Positions 1-10,860 of a stretch of 64,000 nt of DNA are shown here, piece by piece; positions within the stretch are counted from its first letter, which is position 1, and every line of letters begins with the position of its first letter. The notes under the pieces were generated by a model, which saw nothing but the letters and a program-made list of their open reading frames with translations, had not been told where the DNA came from and ran no database searches. The position numbers and the translations under genes were made by a program. Location: contig JBNGIS010007632.1 of assembly GCA_049999725.1 (NCBI GenBank), positions 200,267 through 264,266 on the forward strand. Reading direction: 5' to 3'. The DNA is from Haplomitrium mnioides (lineage: Eukaryota; Marchantiophyta; Haplomitriopsida; Calobryales).

Positions 1-190
1 CGGCGAGCAACAGAGTTACCCGAGGAGCGAGGACCAAGGCATGAGAACACCCCAACTAGGCAATCAGAAAAGGGGCAAAAATAAGCAGAAATGTCACGAG
101 GGCATGACACTCTTGGAAGGAGAGTTATGTCGGCCGGCTAGGAGTGGCGTTGCGCAAAATTTTTGGATTTTCTTTTGAAGGTGCAGCCAT
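1..190 (+). repeat. Tail of module M (gypsy integrase 3' flank), copy 1
   Basis: This stretch is nearly identical to 23630-23816, 26445-26630, 58987-59175 and the last bases of the window. In those fuller copies it follows the end of a Ty3-gypsy integrase frame, so it is probably 3' non-coding sequence of that element. No open frame of its own is convincing. The element continues to the left, outside the window. Confidence 0.7.
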
Positions 191-2187
191 TTAAACGTAC
201 AGGGAAAGATTGGCAGGCCTCAAGCCTCTTAGTATGATCATCAGCAGATAGCATGCAGGGCGGAAGGGCACCATGGAACAAATGCAAGACATGGACTATG
301 GACAAGAGATCCAAGAAGCTAATATGTACCCCTCGCAAGTGCCAGCGTTGAGAGGACGACACCTTGGGGGCATAGAAGGGTGCAATTAGAAGCCTAGGGA
401 ACATGCAGCGATCGATCTAGGAGAACATCAGTAGGATGGAGCGTCGTTAAAGGGGGAAAAGGCCCAAAGACGTAAAGGACCTATGATAAAATCTAAATAA
501 AAACTTAACAAAGAAAAAATAAGGAGAGGAACTTAGTGAAGAAAACTAGGAAGGTGGCAATGCAATAGGGGAAACGAATCGCCACTCCATGGTAGCATTC
601 AGCTGACAAGGTGGTTGAAGTGGCAAAGTGTAACGCACAAGCATTGTGATTGGGGGGTCGGGGGAAAGCGCCACTTACATGGCTTACGATCATCCCGAAT
701 CGCAATCTACCTATGAAGATTATGGTCGTTCGGTGCAGAATTCGGTTGCATAATTTCTGAAAATTGATAGAGAAGATTGCAGGTAGAGTGAGAGGATTAA
801 TAGAAGGTTGGAGAATTGAGTTTCTTGTGGGAGAAAATTCTTGGACGACCTCTAAGTATGACAGGGAGCTTTCAGGGTGAGCCAAGAAATTAAGGAATGC
901 TGCATTTGGCTGCGCAAAGATCAACTACCAGCTCACATGAGGAAAATTGGCATTGGAGGCATGAGTGTACAGGCAGAGGGAAGCCTCATTGTAAGGGATC
1001 AGATCATTATTGGGATGAGGCAAGAAAGGAAGAAAACCAAGGGGTTGAGGTGAGTATTCAGGAGCAAGCGTGGGTTGCAGTGGAGAGATGACCCAGACCA
1101 GCGAAGGCATACTCGGCAGGAGCTAAAGGCTCCTCGGGAGGTGGACTCGCCCATGCAACAGGGATGCTTGGTTGCATTATCACTTCTTTAGTTCCATGGA
1201 TCCATAGGCCAACAAGGTGAGCTCTTCTGAATCCCAGTCTTTCACCAATCTAGGGAGATTGTTGAAAGTTGAAACCAATTGGAGTAGAAGATCCCCCTGC
1301 TAGCTATAGAAGGTGCACCAGCTCTAGTGGAGCACAACGTCCTAGTTGGGTCCATCAATTGAAGATCAGGTTTGTTCCCTAATTGCTACAAGCTAGCCCG
1401 TGAAGCAGCATCTCCTTGGGAAGGGAGTGACCATCAGGCAAGGCAGAAAGGGTGAGTGGGTGACCAGTGGTGGTGAGTGCTACCTCCCTAGCTGAGGACT
1501 AAGAATTGAAGTCCTCGGGACAACGAAGGTAAAATCTATCTAGTGTTGGGTGGGTGCATGTGATTGGAAGTATGGAGGGCTGCGAGAGATTAGAAGGGAT
1601 AGAATAGGCCAGGATCTACAGTAGGACAGTAAAAGGGACCAGAGATTCATCGGGTGCAAAGGAAGAATTGTGATAACTCAAGAAAATTTTGAAGAAGTGT
1701 TCTCTGGTTGCAGACATCAGCACCACAAAGTAAGTATCTGTACTGATTGTAGTAACATTTGTGATATCGCAGCCACTTGGGTGGTTTGTAAAACCTTGTC
1801 CATTGAGGGTGAGAAAATATGCAATAAAGTGGCATTCTGCCCAACCAACAATCAATGAGTAGGTGAGTAGTGGCAAAGTGAGTTTGGCACAAAATTGACC
1901 CCTCCCACAGTAAGCAATCCCTACCTTGAGCAAATTTGTCATGGGAGAGGGGCACTTGGGCTAGCCCAGACGACAACATTATATTTTTGCACCTCTGAGT
2001 GACCGCTTATCAACCACTAGCTGCTCCACACACCTTTGTTGTTTCTATTTCCGATTGAGAGTCCCCAAGGAGTACTCAGCCATTAAGAAACAGGGTGCCA
2101 AAGATAAGACAATAACAATATGTGAAAAAACCATAAAGCACTACATTGCTCTTCTTCTCAGTCCCCACTCTGAGCTTTCACCTCCAC
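191..2187. repeat. A module, copy 1, left part
   Basis: About 2 kb that matches 59176-61194 base for base with scattered substitutions and small indels. It is interrupted at 2187 by copia element C1 and resumes at 6169. Several frames of 60-140 codons occur on both strands, but they are not conserved in quality between the two copies and match no family I recognise. The stretch appears to be non-coding transposon-derived sequence; which element it belongs to is unresolved. Confidence 0.7.
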
Positions 2188-2445
2188 TATAAAGAAATCA
2201 AGGAGATAAATCTTTGGAGGCAAATATGAGAGATCGTATTCAATACAATGGATTTACAAAAGGGAAGAGGCTTGTAGCATGGCGGCGCTCTCTCTTCGAT
2301 CTCCCTACTTTTCTCTCTACACACTCTGTATTTATACTTAAATTTACCCTAAATTAACTTAACAAAACTAACCCTAAAGAGGGTTAAAAAATAAGTCTCT
2401 ACTCGTTATCCCAGCGGGTTACGTGCAGAGCTTGGTATTTCAACA
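2188..2445 (-). repeat. C1 3' LTR
   Basis: 258 bp, very similar to 5912-6168. On the plus strand it should begin TGTAAAG; here the second base is A, a G-to-A change that spoils the terminal dinucleotide. The other end is intact (TTTCAACA). The minus-strand polypurine tract abuts it at 2446-2460. Confidence 0.95.
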
Positions 2446-4110
2446 CTCCCCCTCAAGCTCAAGCCAATTCTTAACATTTTCAATTTGCAACTTATCATCA
2501 CCTGTAATAATCAGATCATCAACATATATCACTATGATGACCAAACCTGTATTTGTTTTCTGCACATACATAGAGTAATCTGCCTCGCTGATGACAAATC
2601 CAATACTTTGTAAAAACTTGCTTATTCTATCTGTCCATGCTCTTGGTGCTTGCTTTAATCCGTATAAAGCCTTCTTCAACTTACACACATAATTTGGAAA
2701 CTTATGGTGTACATATCCCTATGGCTGCTCCATATACACTTCTTCATGTAACTCTCTATTCAAACAAGCATTCTTTACATCCATTTGATGTAAATCCCAT
2801 CTCTTAGCAGCAGCCATAGCAATCACAGCTCTCACAGTCGCCATCTTCGCAACAGGACTGAATGTTTCATCAAAATCTATCCCATATGTCTGAGCATATC
2901 CTTTTTCTACTAGCCTAGCCTTGTACCTGCTTATCGAACCATCTGCATTATGCTTAACTTTGTAAACCCACTTACAGCCAATCGCTTTCTTTCCATCAAG
3001 TAGTGGTGTTAACTTCCAAGTCTCATTCTCATCAAGTGCATTCGCTTCCTCATCCATAGCTAACTCCCATTCAGGTATGCCAATTGCATCCTCAAAACAA
3101 GTGGGTTCTACATCCTGTATAACTTTCACCATATATGCATAATGACGTGCAGAAAAACTATCATAACTCAACCTCTTTACTGGATACCTTATACGTGTAG
3201 ATCTGCGTACCTCATCCTCTTCACCATCACTTAAGTGACTTGTATGCATCTACTCATCCACCTTTTCCTTTCCCTTTGCTGAACCTGTCTTACTTTCAGC
3301 ACTTCCAATTGATACATTTGGTGAACTTGAACTTAATCTTCCTGACCACATATTAACACTCTTAGATAGACTGTTTGAACTTTCTCCTGGTCTACTTAAT
3401 AGTTGTGATTGTAATTCCTGATTTGCTGATTTTTCTTGCACTTCTTCTTCCTCCATATGAGTATTCACAACTTTTTCTACACCATACCAACTTCTCAACT
3501 CATCAAATACAACATCTCTACTTACCCTGATTTTACGTGTTACAGGGTTGTAACATCGGTATCCTTTTTGTTCCAAAGAATACCCAATGAAAATACACTA
3601 CTCAGCTTTAAGATCTAGCTTAGTCCTTAGCTCATATGGTATGTATACATACATAGTACATCCAAATACTTTCAAGTGAGATACATCACTTTTGATACAT
3701 GTAAATCTTTCTTCTGGAGTAATATCATGTATTCCTGTCGTAAAAGTCATGTTCATGATATATACAGCTGTATGTACAGCGTGTGCCCAATAGTATTTTG
3801 GCATGTTCTTCTCATTAATCAAGGCACGAGCAATTTCTGCTATATGCCTATTCTTTCTCTCTGCAACTCCATTCTGTTGTGGAGTATATCTGCATGTGAA
3901 TTGCCTCTTTACACCATGATCTACCAAAAATCTGCTTAACTCTCGTGTAAAATACTCACCCTGACCATCTGATTGTAGACATTTAATCTGCAATCCTGAT
4001 TGTTTCTCAACCATCTTTTTAAAGCTCTTAAAATGCTCAAACACTTCTCTTTTTGTCTTCATAAAATAAACCCATACCTTCCTTGTATGGTCATCAACAA
4101 AGGTAATAAA
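2440..4110 (-). pseudogene. C1 integrase and truncated reverse transcriptase
   Basis: The minus-strand frame shows, in order, an integrase core (region 3600-4110, with QNGVAERKNRHI and the conserved VFGC segment), a hydrophilic linker (3250-3580), and the RVT_2 reverse transcriptase (2440-3249). RT landmarks include GCKWVYKVK, KARLVEKGYAQ, DETFSPVAK, MDVKNAFLN-like MDVKNACLN, YGLKQAPRAW and the catalytic YVDD near 2510. The frame breaks at four in-frame stops (near 2690, 2718, 3249 and 3598) but does not shift. It ends about 25 residues after YVDD at the polypurine tract, so the RT C-terminus and RNase H are gone. It is a dead polyprotein fragment. Confidence 0.92.
2446..2460 (-). other. C1 polypurine tract
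   Basis: On the minus strand this reads GAGCTTGAGGGGGAG and sits directly against the 3' LTR, the expected place for the plus-strand priming tract of an LTR retrotransposon. The truncated RT frame runs straight through it into the LTR, which marks the edge of the internal deletion. Confidence 0.8.
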
Positions 4111-5780
4111 ATACTTATTTCTGCATGCTCAGTAGGTCCCCACACATCAAAATGTACTACGTCAAAAGGATTTTTACTCACATTTCTTTGATGCGGGAAC
4201 AGATGCCTTGACTATTTTCCAAACTAACATGCTTCACACAACTTCTGCATATCAACATTCTTGAACCTTGGCAAGCCGGTAACTACACCCATAGATTGCA
4301 TTGATCTAAGCCTTTGTAGATTCACATGTCCCATTCTTTTGTGCCAGATATCTTCATCTTCAATAACTGTATTCTTTTGCGTATACATAACATTTTCATT
4401 TTCCATTGGAGTCTTTACATCCAATGTAAACATCCTTTCGATCTTACTTCCTCTAGCAATGAATCTCTTTCTGTTCTTCAAATCCTCCACAAAACAACCA
4501 TCTTCATTAAAAACAACTTGTAATCCTTGTTCTACCATTTGACCAACAAATACCAAATTCTTTGTAATTGGTGGTACATAGAACACATCAGCCATATACT
4601 TTGACTTTCCATCATGTGTTGAAAGTGGAACATTTCCCATTTGCTCAATTAGATGAACTGTAGCATCACATGTTTCCATATATCCTTGCTGCTCTACATC
4701 ATAGAGCTCTTTTAACCAATTTTTATGATGTGTCATATGGTTTGACGCACGAGAATCCACATACCATGCATCACTTTCACAACCTTGTGTATAAGTACTC
4801 ATCATATGTTGCAAAACAAAGAGATGCTCATTATCACTCTTCGATGACAATGCATAATTTCCTTGTTGTCTCCGATTATATCCTCTGTTATCATTGTTGG
4901 ACCTGCTATAGCAATCATTTGCATAATGACTTGCTTTTCCACACTCCCAATAAACTAAATCATGATTGTTTTTCCTTCCACCTCTTCCACGAAAGCTTCT
5001 ACTTCCTCGAAAATTTCCGCGACCTCTACCACCAGTTGTATTCTCAAAATTTTGTTGATTTTGGTTATGTTGTACATAACCTCTACCTTCACCACGTCCT
5101 CTCTGGGATCTCCCCCTGCCTCTACCATATCCTGAGTAGAAGCCGTGTGCCTACTCATTAGAACCGTTTTCTGAAATAGGTCCACCAATGTTTCTCTCCT
5201 CTATTATCATCAAGGAGACTAGCTCATCAAAATTAGGAAGATTTTCCCGAACATAAACAGAAGTGGCAAACGGTTTCCACTTCTCATCATGCTTCAAACT
5301 ATTCAATACTGTAGACACTAAATCATCATCCTCTGTAACCACTCCAATAGATCCCAATGCATCTGATGTCTCTTTTATCTTCAAGACATAATCATTCACC
5401 GACATGTTGCATGCATTCTTTATGTTATTCAACTCATTTTTCAATTGAATCTTTCTAGCTCTAGTATTTGTACTGTAGAGTCTTTCTAATGTATCCCATA
5501 CATCTTTTGTAGACTCCAAATCTTGTATGTGTCCAACCATATTGTTTGACAAATTCTGCGAAATCAAAAACATCACCTTCTTATCTTTTTCGTTCCAAGC
5601 TTTCCATGCCTTCAATTCTTGATCTGTTACATTCACTGAAGGAAGTTGCGGTTTCTTTTCTTCACCTGAAACAGACCCCCAAAGGCTCTTGCCTATCAAA
5701 TAGTTCCTCTTCCGGAACCTCCACGACTGGTAGTTGTTCTTCTCCAACTTCTCAATACCAACGGTATTGGAATCACCCAT
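4111..5780 (-). pseudogene. C1 gag and protease
   Basis: Begins at ATG 5780 (MGDSNTVG). The first 210 residues are a UBN2/copia gag (DVWDTLERLYSTN and the KNELNNIK region). An in-frame TAG at 5151-5153 is followed, in the same frame, by an RGG-rich tract and a zinc knuckle whose first cysteine is lost (YWECGKASHYANDC). The aspartic protease active site near 4760 reads WYVDSRASNHMT instead of the usual D-S-G-A. GAG-pre-integrase follows, ending in HKRMGHVN and LCEAC. Two stops just after it sit where glutamine codons are expected (ACQFGKQ in relatives), consistent with CAG-to-TAG change. A frameshift separates this part from the integrase. Confidence 0.9.
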
Positions 5781-5899
5781 TTAGGCAACTTCTCGACACC
5801 TCCAAACTTCAAGCACAACTTTGACCACCTTCGGCAAAAAAAGATATCAAACCAAATTGATCGTCTACTCTTTGCGATCGTGTTCTCCTCACAAACCAG

Positions 5900-5911
5900 G
5901 CTCTAATACCA
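5900..5911 (-). other. C1 primer binding site (tRNA-iMet type)
   Basis: The minus strand reads TGGTATTAGAGC directly inside the 5' LTR. This is the usual plant initiator tRNA-Met site TGGTATCAGAGC with one C-to-T mismatch. It fixes the element's orientation. Confidence 0.9.
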
Positions 5912-6168
5912 TGTAAAGAAATCGAGGAGACAAATCTTTGGAGGCAAATATGAGAGATCGTATTCAATACAATGGATTTACAAAAGGGGAGAGGCTTGCG
6001 GCATGGCGGCGCTCTCTCTTCGATCTCCCTACTTTTCTTTTACATACTCTATATTTATACTTAAATTTACCCTTAATTGACTTAACAAAACTAACCCTAA
6101 AGAGGGTTTAAAAATAAGTCTCTACTCGTTATCCCAGCGGGTTACGTACAGAGCTTGGTATTTCAACA
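5912..6168 (-). repeat. C1 5' LTR
   Basis: 257 bp with intact ends: on the plus strand TGTAAAG to TTTCAACA. It is followed by the target duplication TCCAC at 6169-6173. It differs from the 3' LTR at several positions, so the insertion is not very recent. Confidence 0.95.
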
Positions 6169-6519
6169 TCCACGAGACCGCTTATGGGGGTAAGGACACC
6201 TTCATCATCATTTCTGAGCATCTTCTTGGCTCACCCCTAAACATGCACACTCACTACATTTGGAAGCTTACTCTTCACCTTGTTATTCAATGGGTTGAGT
6301 GGTAGAATCCAAGGTTAGTGGCTAAGTTCTTTGTTGAAAGGGATTGGGATCCCTCCTCTTGGGAATCTTGTTCACCTGCACCACACTTCATCTAGGTGCC
6401 TCGTTAATCAAATCAGTGTGGTGCAGTCCACCTAGATGTGCACGAGTCTCACTTGTGACCAGAAACCTTAGTTGCCCTCTCCATGCTCTAAATCTGTAAT
6501 GCATCACATCCCATCTCTC

Positions 6520-6579
<60 letters not shown>

Positions 6580-6661
6580 CCGCCTACTGCAAGTCTCATA
6601 AGAGATCTCTCTGTTGGGCGATTCTTCTACGACCCAGCTTTGTGAGTCTTCTGCAACCTGG
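6169..6661. repeat. A module, copy 1, right part, with (CT)n
   Basis: Continuation of the A module after the C1 insertion, matching 61195-61660. It contains a long pure-to-near-pure CT tract at 6513-6577, with shorter equivalents at 61529-61561 and 62011-62041. The CT tract also yields meaningless Arg-Glu repeats on the other strand. No gene is seen. Confidence 0.75.
6513..6577. repeat. (CT)n microsatellite
   Basis: Around 32 CT dinucleotides with a single CCC interruption. Tract length differs strongly among the three copies of this module in the window. Confidence 0.95.
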
Positions 6662-8490
6662 ATCTACATCCCTCCTACAAGGCCTAATTTTAAGAACCAG
6701 CCCGGACTGTTTTTGGAGCTCAACATTTCTTCTGCGACCTGGCTTGACACTTCAGTTTGGTTCTAGGGATCAAATAGGTTTGAGGGTCTCCTGAAATCCA
6801 AGGCAGGTCTGCGAAGCTCAAGATGAGCCTTGAAATTGTTTTCGCAGGCTCCTACAAGACTACATTACACCGCAAAAATTCAACTAAGTGGGGGACCAAC
6901 ATAGAGCTGCGTTCAAAGCTAACAGAGGAGGGTCCTCACAGTCAAGCAAAGGGCTCTCCAGAGCTTGTGCAACAAGAAGTGGGGCTCAAAGGTTGTACTT
7001 GGAAGAAAGAGTGTATGAGAATGGGTTTGAACAGAGCTCTGTCTGTTAAGGAGACTCTTTGTCCCCAACCTGAAGGGCAACTCAAAGATCTAGGGTTTTC
7101 AGCCAGCTTTGGAAGCTCTGTTTTTGTGATACAGCCCCACAACTGCAGGCTTTACAAACTTACAAGACCCACCAACAGAGCAGAGCCATGAGGGTCAGAA
7201 TTGTGACGGACACCCTGAGTACATTGTTCCACTCCAACCTGGACCTGTCCACATGGCTATTGTAAAAATCTGTACAAGGATAGAGGCTCCCAGAAAAGAG
7301 GTAGTATGGGGGTGATAACATGGATAACCCCTGCAAAAAAATGAGAACCAGACAGGATGACAAGGTAATGGGTGGAAAGCAATCTGACAAGGCAGGAGAG
7401 GAGAAGATAACTATCCCCGATGAATCAGAGACCATGTCAGGGACCTTGAGTAGCCGGTGAGGTCTCCGGAGGAACAATTGGCTCAACAGAAAGCTGCATC
7501 TGACTGGAGACTGGAGTACCTTGAGACCAGAATGTAGAAGATAGAAACCAAGACAGAGTCTCTCAACCTGATCCAAGAGTACCATGCCATCACATAGATG
7601 GCCTCCAGCAATATATACGAAAAATGAGACAACAGGACATGGGACTGGATGTGCAAAAGTGACTACAAACCGTGGAACAGAACCACGAGCTCACAAAGGA
7701 GACACTGACATAGATGGCAAACAAGAGCAGCACATCCCAGATGGCATTAGAATCTTAACTGAAGAAAACCCAAGCCACATGGGAGAACATTGTCAAGGGA
7801 ACCTCCACAACTCCAAACATGGTCCAGGCAACACTAAAGAAACTGCTGGAGGAAGAATGGGAACCAAAAGGATAGGATCTCAACCTCATAGTACATGGGG
7901 TCCCAGAAACACCTGAAGAAGAGACCTGAAATACAGTCGAGCAGCACATCTTGGGACCATGTAACCTCAAGAACCTGCGCCTAACCTGCAAGAGGATTGG
8001 ACGACCTTCAACCAAAGGCCCACCCATCCTACTTCAATTTCACAATGTTGGAGACAGAGGGGCTCTCTTGAAATCCAAAAAGGCTCTCAAAGTACAACCC
8101 ATTTGGATCTATGAGGACCTTTCTCCAGCTCAAAGGAAAAACCTCCATGAAGAAATACAAAAGATGAAGCAAGCTTGGGCTGAAGGCAAAATTGCTCTGT
8201 ATCGCAGAGGAAGGATGACAATCCTTGATCGACATTAAACTCAATGACCATGGGACCAGACCACAGAGCCGATGGCACATTTCACATAGGAGGACCTTGC
8301 AGTTTAGGATCTAGACGGACCAGTCCCGTTACAGGTCCCTGGTCCTAGTTGATCACTAGTTGACCTTTCTAGTTGTTATATGCCTTCTGCTTCTCTGGCC
8401 CCTCACCACACCTAGTGTGTTGATGTACTTCAGTCTTTATGGCCTTAGGCTGGCTTGGGACTTTAAATGATTTCTATTCTATTATATTCT
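6662..8490 (+). mobile_element. LINE-like element copy 1, ORF1 only
   Basis: The same sequence recurs at 26631-27970, and its 5' part at 61650-62451. It has about 650 bp of 5' sequence, an ORF1 relic from 7320 to 8238, and about 250 bp of 3' sequence ending around a T/A-rich segment (8466-8490). No endonuclease or reverse transcriptase frame follows ORF1 before unrelated sequence begins. It may be a shortened copy of a LINE or an ORF1-only derivative. The boundaries are estimated from where the copies cease to match, and no target duplication was found. Confidence 0.55.
7320..8238 (+). pseudogene. LINE ORF1-like protein relic (coiled coil plus RRM/CTD-like)
   Basis: Starts at ATG 7320. Conceptual translation across several shifts shows a charged N-terminus, a long heptad-like coiled-coil stretch (near 7450-7900), then a segment LNLIVHGVPETPEE followed by QHILGPCNL, KRIGRPSTKGPPILLQF, DRGALL and WIYEDLSPAQRKNLHEEIQ. 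This order of coiled coil, 'hGVPE' strand, I-L-F strand and 'EDLS/T' segment is what is seen in L1-type ORF1 RNA-binding proteins with an RRM and C-terminal domain. The frame is broken by at least four stops or shifts. The family assignment rests on motif pattern only and has not been tested by a profile search. Confidence 0.5.
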
Positions 8491-8893
8491 CTCAACGCCA
8501 ACATTAAACATTTCTGACATAACTCCCCTCCCCTAAACTAAGCAGAAATCTTCCAAGGTGATGCAGCCTCCCTTCTAGTCTCTTTTTCCTCATGTGTTCC
8601 TTCTCCCCTCCAACACAATAAAGTCTTTGTAATCACAACCACCTGATTTATTGTATCTTCCAAAAAAGGGTTACTAGTTTTAAAAAGCACATGGCCTTTC
8701 TTCCTTGCTTCCTTATGGACTCTCTCCAACCATATATTTTTGCTTCCATCATTCTTGCCTATGATTCACTATGGTCACTACATAGGTTTCTTGCCTCTAT
8801 TGTTTATTCTCCATTTTCTTATTTAGCCTTCATAGTTGCTTTGCCATCAATTTAGCCACTAAAACCTGTGTATTGTGCTATGAGTCTCCACAA
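8491..8893. other. No recognisable feature
   Basis: AT-rich, pyrimidine-biased sequence between the LINE-like copy and the 5' LTR of C2. A 63-codon minus-strand frame is present, but it has no recognisable similarity. Nothing else is seen. Confidence 0.5.
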
Positions 8894-9989
8894 TGTTGAG
8901 CACCATTGCTGAGTGGGAGGACAGATCCCGAGAAGGATCAGTGTACAGTCCTTCCCAAGGTGAGCAATCCTTGGAGATGGAGTTGTCTCCTTGCAGTAGA
9001 TAGTGCTCAGATTTATTGTGAGTGTTATCTAGTTTAGCTGTTTCTCTAGTTCAGCAAAATTCTTGTTTTAGAGACAGCCATGGAAGTGGTGACACATGAA
9101 AGCACCTGGAGGTGCCACATGTCAGCACCAGAAGGCATCCCTAGAAAAAATAATTATTTTGTCTGGGAGTGCTAAGGAAGGATGCGCATGCATACGTCTG
9201 CATGCGTATACAAAGAATAATTGGATTTAAGGCTATTGACAAGCATCTGCTGCTGGTGGAGCTGCTCCTTGTACACATGCAAGATGGTCTTCACGACCTA
9301 CTCAATTCTTCTCCTGGTCTTCATTGACGCCCACAGTTTGAGCAAGTGAACACCCATTGTTTTCTAGCTCGTAGCTGGTATTGTATTTAGTTTATATGTC
9401 CAATCAAAGGAGAGGAAATCTCTCTCAAAATTCCATAGATTGTGAGTCCTTCGATCCCCATTCAAATCTTGTATTTCTTGCACATCCTTGCTCAGGAGAA
9501 GTAAACGCAAATTGCATTTACATCTGCAGGGAAACTCTGCTATAGCAAAGAAGAAAAAGGAGGTGCTCGATTAGTGCCTATTTTTCGTTATTGAGTTTGC
9601 TCATCAAAAGGCGCCTCTTTTCCTGTTGTCGTGTTTGCTCATCAGGAGGCACTTGCTTCCTGCCATCGCGTTTATTCATCAAAAGGCGCCCCACCAGAGC
9701 CCGCCAGACAATCGCGCATACACGGGAGTGTGTCCCGTTTTCTGCATTGCGCAAACGCGGGGGAGCCCCGTTTTTCAGGTATCGTGCATAAACGAGTGGA
9801 GCCCGTTTTTTGCTAATCGCTGCACAAAGGGAGATGCCCGTTTTTGGTTCATCTCCCTATTCACAAATCGCTGTTGAAGACTCGTTTTGAAGGAAAAAGA
9901 GTTGTGTCTTCTTCAAACAAGTGCATTTTCAAGTTCGAAGTTACATTTCAGACATTCTAGTAAAAATTTTCAAGTCAATTTTCATTAGG
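8894..9989 (+). repeat. C2 5' LTR
   Basis: About 1.1 kb, starting TGTTGAGCACC and ending near TTCATTAGG; the 3' LTR ends TTCATTACA. Both LTRs contain a variable segment at 9590-9870 made of imperfect repeats of the kind TTTGCTCATCA(A/G)(A/G)AGGCGCC, so frames there are spurious. Confidence 0.92.
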
Positions 9990-10002
9990 CTATTGGCCCA
10001 CG
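9990..10002 (+). other. C2 primer binding site, half-tRNA-iMet type
   Basis: CTATTGGCCCACG lies immediately after the 5' LTR. It does not fit the 3' acceptor end of tRNA-iMet, but it complements the anticodon-stem region of plant initiator tRNA (site expected as TTATGGGCCCACC) with few mismatches. Copia of Drosophila and Ty5 of yeast use such a half-tRNA primer. The assignment is by eye. Confidence 0.5.
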
Positions 10003-10006
10003 AACA

Positions 10007-10633
10007 ATGGACGCTGAAGAATTTGTTTCTGAGAAACTCAAAGTCACCAATTGGAGAGACTGGTCTTATTTTATGCTACATGTCCTTGGAGTGAAAGGCC
10101 TGGAAGAGCATATTGAGAGACCACCCACAGCAGCAGAAATGGCAGACAGAGCTTGGAAGAAAGATGATATGAAGGCAAAGAGTTTGCTGGTCATGAATTG
10201 TAGCACTATTGCCACAGAGATCACAAGGAAGGAACCCCATGCCTTTGGCATGTAGGAAGCCTTAAGGATCAGATACAATGTTGAAAGGGCTGGAAGAGGT
10301 CTCCTTGACCTAAAGAAGCTCCTAACTTGTAAACAAGCCCGAGGAACTCCAATGGCTGTTCATGTCAACACAATGGAGAAGCTTTTTGCTTGTGTAGCAC
10401 ATTCCAATTATAAATTTACTGATGCCCAAAGCATTGGTATCTTCCTGCTGTCCCAAGACAACAAACATGATACATCAATGACTTTCTTCAATTATCAAGA
10501 TCCAGGTACACTCAGCTGGGACAATGTCACTGGAAAGTTGATGACCGAGGATGCTATTGTAACAGTCACGAACTTTAGTAAGCCATACCTAAAAATAATG
10601 TCAACTATGTCTAGAAAGCTATTACTAAGTTAG
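10007..10633 (+). pseudogene. C2 gag, N-terminal part
   Basis: ATG 10007 (MDAEEFVSEKL) follows the primer site by only four bases. It gives a copia gag with the usual W-R-W-like TNWRDWSYFM start and an ETARKAW-like central region. An in-frame TAG at 10253-10255 is the only break before about 10555; the same frame then reads EALRIRYN and continues. Coding similarity stops where the foreign LTR sequence begins. This protein would form the nucleocapsid of the virus-like particle. Confidence 0.8.
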
Positions 10634-10663
10634 AGTAGCAAAAAGCAATTGCTATTATAGAGA

Positions 10664-10860
10664 GATGGACACGTGGCATGAGGAGAGAAAGTCAACGAAT
10701 TAAAGTGAAAGAGGGAGTCTAGAAAGACTACTTTAGAAGAGGATGAAGACACATGGCAAGCGGAGAATTAAAGTAAAGAGAAGGTTCTAAAGATAAGGAC
10801 ACGTGGCAGAAGGAGAACTAAAGAGATGGACGGTTCTAAAGATAAGGACACATGGCAGAA
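10664..10860 (+). promoter_or_regulatory. Repeated ABRE/G-box-like motifs in LTR U3
   Basis: Four copies of GACAC(G/A)TGGCA occur at about 10668, 10748, 10798 and 10847, the last two inside a near-perfect 47-bp tandem repeat beginning GGTTCTAAAGATAAGG. ACGTGGC is the core of plant ABA-response/G-box elements bound by bZIP factors. A TATA box follows 125 bp downstream. Activity is inferred from the motif only. Confidence 0.5.

Larger units (their letters stand above)
2188..6168 (-). mobile_element. Ty1-copia retrotransposon C1, internally deleted
   Basis: A complete LTR-to-LTR insertion on the minus strand, 3981 bp. The two LTRs (258 and 257 bp) are flanked by the 5-bp target duplication TCCAC (2183-2187 and 6169-6173). 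The uninterrupted target is seen at 61187-61200. Inside, in coding order, are a UBN2-type gag, a damaged zinc knuckle, protease, GAG-pre-integrase, integrase core and the first part of reverse transcriptase. The rest of RT and all of RNase H are missing, so the element is about 1 kb short of a usual copia. The reading frame holds several in-frame stops and one frameshift near 4110. It cannot encode its own transposition. Confidence 0.95.

Noticed and set aside
505-924. 139-codon minus-strand frame in the A module
   Set aside because: The second copy of the module (59.4-59.8 kb) breaks the frame at different places, and there is no domain or conserved protein pattern.
6823-7191. 122-codon plus-strand frame before the LINE-like ORF1
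   Set aside because: The homologous stretch at 26779-27174 is also open but has frequent Ser/Gln/Lys substitutions and no recognisable fold; it lies in the presumed 5' region of the repeat. A role cannot be excluded, but it is not supported.
9590-9880. Overlapping frames of 60-80 codons with Cys-rich or RQSR motifs
   Set aside because: They fall in the C2 LTR and are mirrored at 15900-16180; LTR sequence, not genes.
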